Shown: positions 62,884 through 64,000 of the stretch, piece by piece
Layout: every line of letters begins with the position of its first letter
Numbering within the stretch: the first letter of the stretch is position 1
Assembly (NCBI RefSeq): GCF_000426485.1
Contig: NZ_AUFL01000021.1
Span: 1-64,000, forward strand
Length of the DNA: 64,000 nucleotides
Source: Indolivaga capnocytophagoides DSM 22835
GTDB taxonomy: Bacteria > Bacteroidota > Bacteroidia > Bacteroidales > Dysgonomonadaceae
Direction: 5' to 3'
Notes under the pieces: generated by a model
What the model was told of the DNA's origin: nothing
Databases searched by the model: none
Seen by the model: the letters and a program-made list of their open reading frames with translations, nothing else
Program-made: the position numbers and the translations under genes

Positions 62884-63951
62884 TTATAATATTTTATATT
62901 TCTCCGTATTCTTTAAATGTAATGCCTGAGAAGTTCCTATTTGTAAGTCTTCCAATACAATTCCGTCTATTTCCGGAGCCTTCACTCCATCTTCGAACAG
63001 CTTATCAGCGACTTCGATAAAAGCTTCATCCCAAGCCTTTTCTTTGATAAAACTCTGTAATAGACTGGATCCACCCTCAACCAGAACCGAATTGATTTTC
63101 CTCTTATGTAATTCTTTCAGCAAAGATGGAATCATCTTCTGATCAAAAGGAATTTCAATATATTCTGTCTTATTTTTATTATTCACCACCTCTGCTTTTT
63201 CTGTAAAAACGATTGTTTCTACAACATCATTTAACACCTGATATTCGGATGGAATCCGATTTGTCCGGTCTAAAATAATCCTGATGGGATTTCTTCCATT
63301 CCAATATCTGGTAGTAAGAGACGGATTGTCATTAACAACTGTATTTGTAGCTATCATTATAGAAGCGACCTCTGACCGGATCTTATGAACCAGAATCCGA
63401 GTCTTTGTATTAGATATAGGAGTAGGAACAGCCGCACACCCGGCCTCTCTGGCTTTATCAATATATCCGTCTTTCGTTTGTGCCCATTTCAGAAACACAT
63501 AAGGACGGTTTTCTTTCTGTGCCATAAAAAAGGTCTTATTCAGTTCCAAAGCCTCTGCCTCGAGAACTCCGATCTGTACTTCAATCCCTGCATCTTTGAG
63601 CATATTCACACCTCTGCCCGATACTTTAAAATACGGGTCGAGTGAGGCTATAACCACTTTCGGGATCTTACTATCGATAATCAACTGCGAACAAGGCGGT
63701 GTTTTTCCATAATGCGAACAAGGCTCCAAGGAAACATATATAACCGACTGCGGAAGTAAACTTTTATCCTTCACGCTGTTTATGGCATTTACTTCGGCAT
63801 GTGCCTTTCCGTATTCCCTGTGATATCCTTCTCCTATTATTTTATTATTATGAACGACAACAGCCCCCACCATCGGATTCGGAGCAACACTTCCTCGTCC
63901 GTTGGCTGCCAGCTGCAGACATCGTCTCATATATTTTTCATCATCCGACAT
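62884..63951 (-). CDS. ribD: Bifunctional riboflavin biosynthesis deaminase/reductase
   Basis: A 355-residue RibD with an N-terminal pyrimidine deaminase (1-145) and a C-terminal 5-amino-6-(5-phosphoribosylamino)uracil reductase. Zinc ligands are H51 (with Glu53 in HAEVNAI), C78 and C87 (EPCSHYGKTPPC). The reductase part has FLKWAQTKDGYID and SVLVEGGSSLLQSFI for NADPH and substrate binding. Complete, with the ATG at 63951. No FMN riboswitch is visible in the 49 bases left upstream. Neighbouring DUF6242-like cluster has its own promoter. Confidence 0.95.
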   Translation of the reverse strand: MSDDEKYMRRCLQLAANGRGSVAPNPMVGAVVVHNNKIIGEGYHREYGKAHAEVNAINSVKDKSLLPQSVIYVSLEPCSHYGKTPPCSQLIIDSKIPKVVIASLDPYFKVSGRGVNMLKDAGIEVQIGVLEAEALELNKTFFMAQKENRPYVFLKWAQTKDGYIDKAREAGCAAVPTPISNTKTRILVHKIRSEVASIMIATNTVVNDNPSLTTRYWNGRNPIRIILDRTNRIPSEYQVLNDVVETIVFTEKAEVVNNKNKTEYIEIPFDQKMIPSLLKELHKRKINSVLVEGGSSLLQSFIKEKAWDEAFIEVADKLFEDGVKAPEIDGIVLEDLQIGTSQALHLKNTEKYKIL

Positions 63952-64000
63952 AGTTGGGCTTTCGTCTTTATTTATTTATTTTTGTCTTTATGCAAAATAT

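Noticed and set aside
1-64000. tRNA, rRNA, CRISPR, integrase or transposase genes
   Set aside because: I looked for direct-repeat arrays, cloverleaf-like segments and recombinase motifs and found none I could support.

Overview
This 64 kb window comes from the chromosome of a Bacteroidota bacterium, most likely order Bacteroidales and close to Dysgonomonas/Bacteroides; the genus is an inference. The signs are the protein families present (DUF6056, DUF2851, DUF4954, DUF4836, DUF6089, DUF6242-like, a BT_3928-type DoxX protein, YfhO), -7 promoter boxes of the form TAnnTTTG, the general absence of Shine-Dalgarno sequences, and low G+C. I find no rRNA, tRNA, CRISPR array, integrase, transposase or defence island. 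Almost everything is housekeeping or envelope biogenesis.

Layout. 1-366: a gene-free edge with strong RNA-like inverted repeats. 0.4-9.2 kb: an M20 deacylase (ArgE-like), a DUF6056 membrane protein, Kup, a DegT/WecE-type sugar aminotransferase, an APC permease and DUF2851. 9.4-19.6 kb: DUF4954, YecH-like, MetG, PepD with a small membrane protein, a DPP-IV-like peptidase and a thioredoxin-fold lipoprotein without CxxC. 19.6-24.2 kb: ComM/YifB, DUF4254 and two glycosyltransferases. 24.2-28.2 kb: a minus-strand cluster DUF1599, DoxX/BT_3928, tpiA, SPOR protein, folE. 28.4-31.3 kb: an M23/LysM endopeptidase, ndk, a structured gene-free stretch and a LuxR-type response regulator. 31.3-35.7 kb: QueG, an anchored hypothetical protein, a TIGR03915/TIGR03916-type pair and an orphan terminase-small-subunit-like protein. 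35.9-38.0 kb: RNase G, a 30-residue AURKAIP1/COX24-like basic protein and HU. 38.4-40.4 kb: an ECF sigma factor operon with a TraB/GumN protein. 40.4-50.2 kb: a glycosyltransferase, LptD, a methyltransferase, YfhO, a GT2 and a flippase-like protein. 50.4-55.7 kb: RsmA, CorA, and an ABC transporter behind a DUF4836 lipoprotein. 55.8-64.0 kb: the outer-membrane cluster DUF6242-like, DUF6089, UppS, BamA, two OmpH/Skp chaperones, preceded by RibD.

Several genes act in one theme, building the envelope: UppS supplies the lipid carrier, glycosyltransferases, the aminotransferase and YfhO contribute glycans, and LptD, BamA and the Skp pair assemble the outer membrane.

The most unusual signal is a dispersed intergenic repeat. 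A palindromic head (TTAAGGTCTCAGACCTATTT) occurs about 15 times, hugging start or stop codons. In at least six places it continues into a conserved ~62-bp unit with a second inverted repeat. Copies sit in front of lptD, bamA, uppS, yfhO, pepD, the sigma factor and others, and some supply the stop codon of the adjacent gene. Several start codons were moved inward from the longest open frame (bamA, lptD, metG, the BT_3928-type gene, the response regulator, the radical SAM protein, and the 32.2 kb and 61.4 kb genes), because the longer frames begin with TTG, run through repeats or promoters, or place extra residues before a signal peptide.
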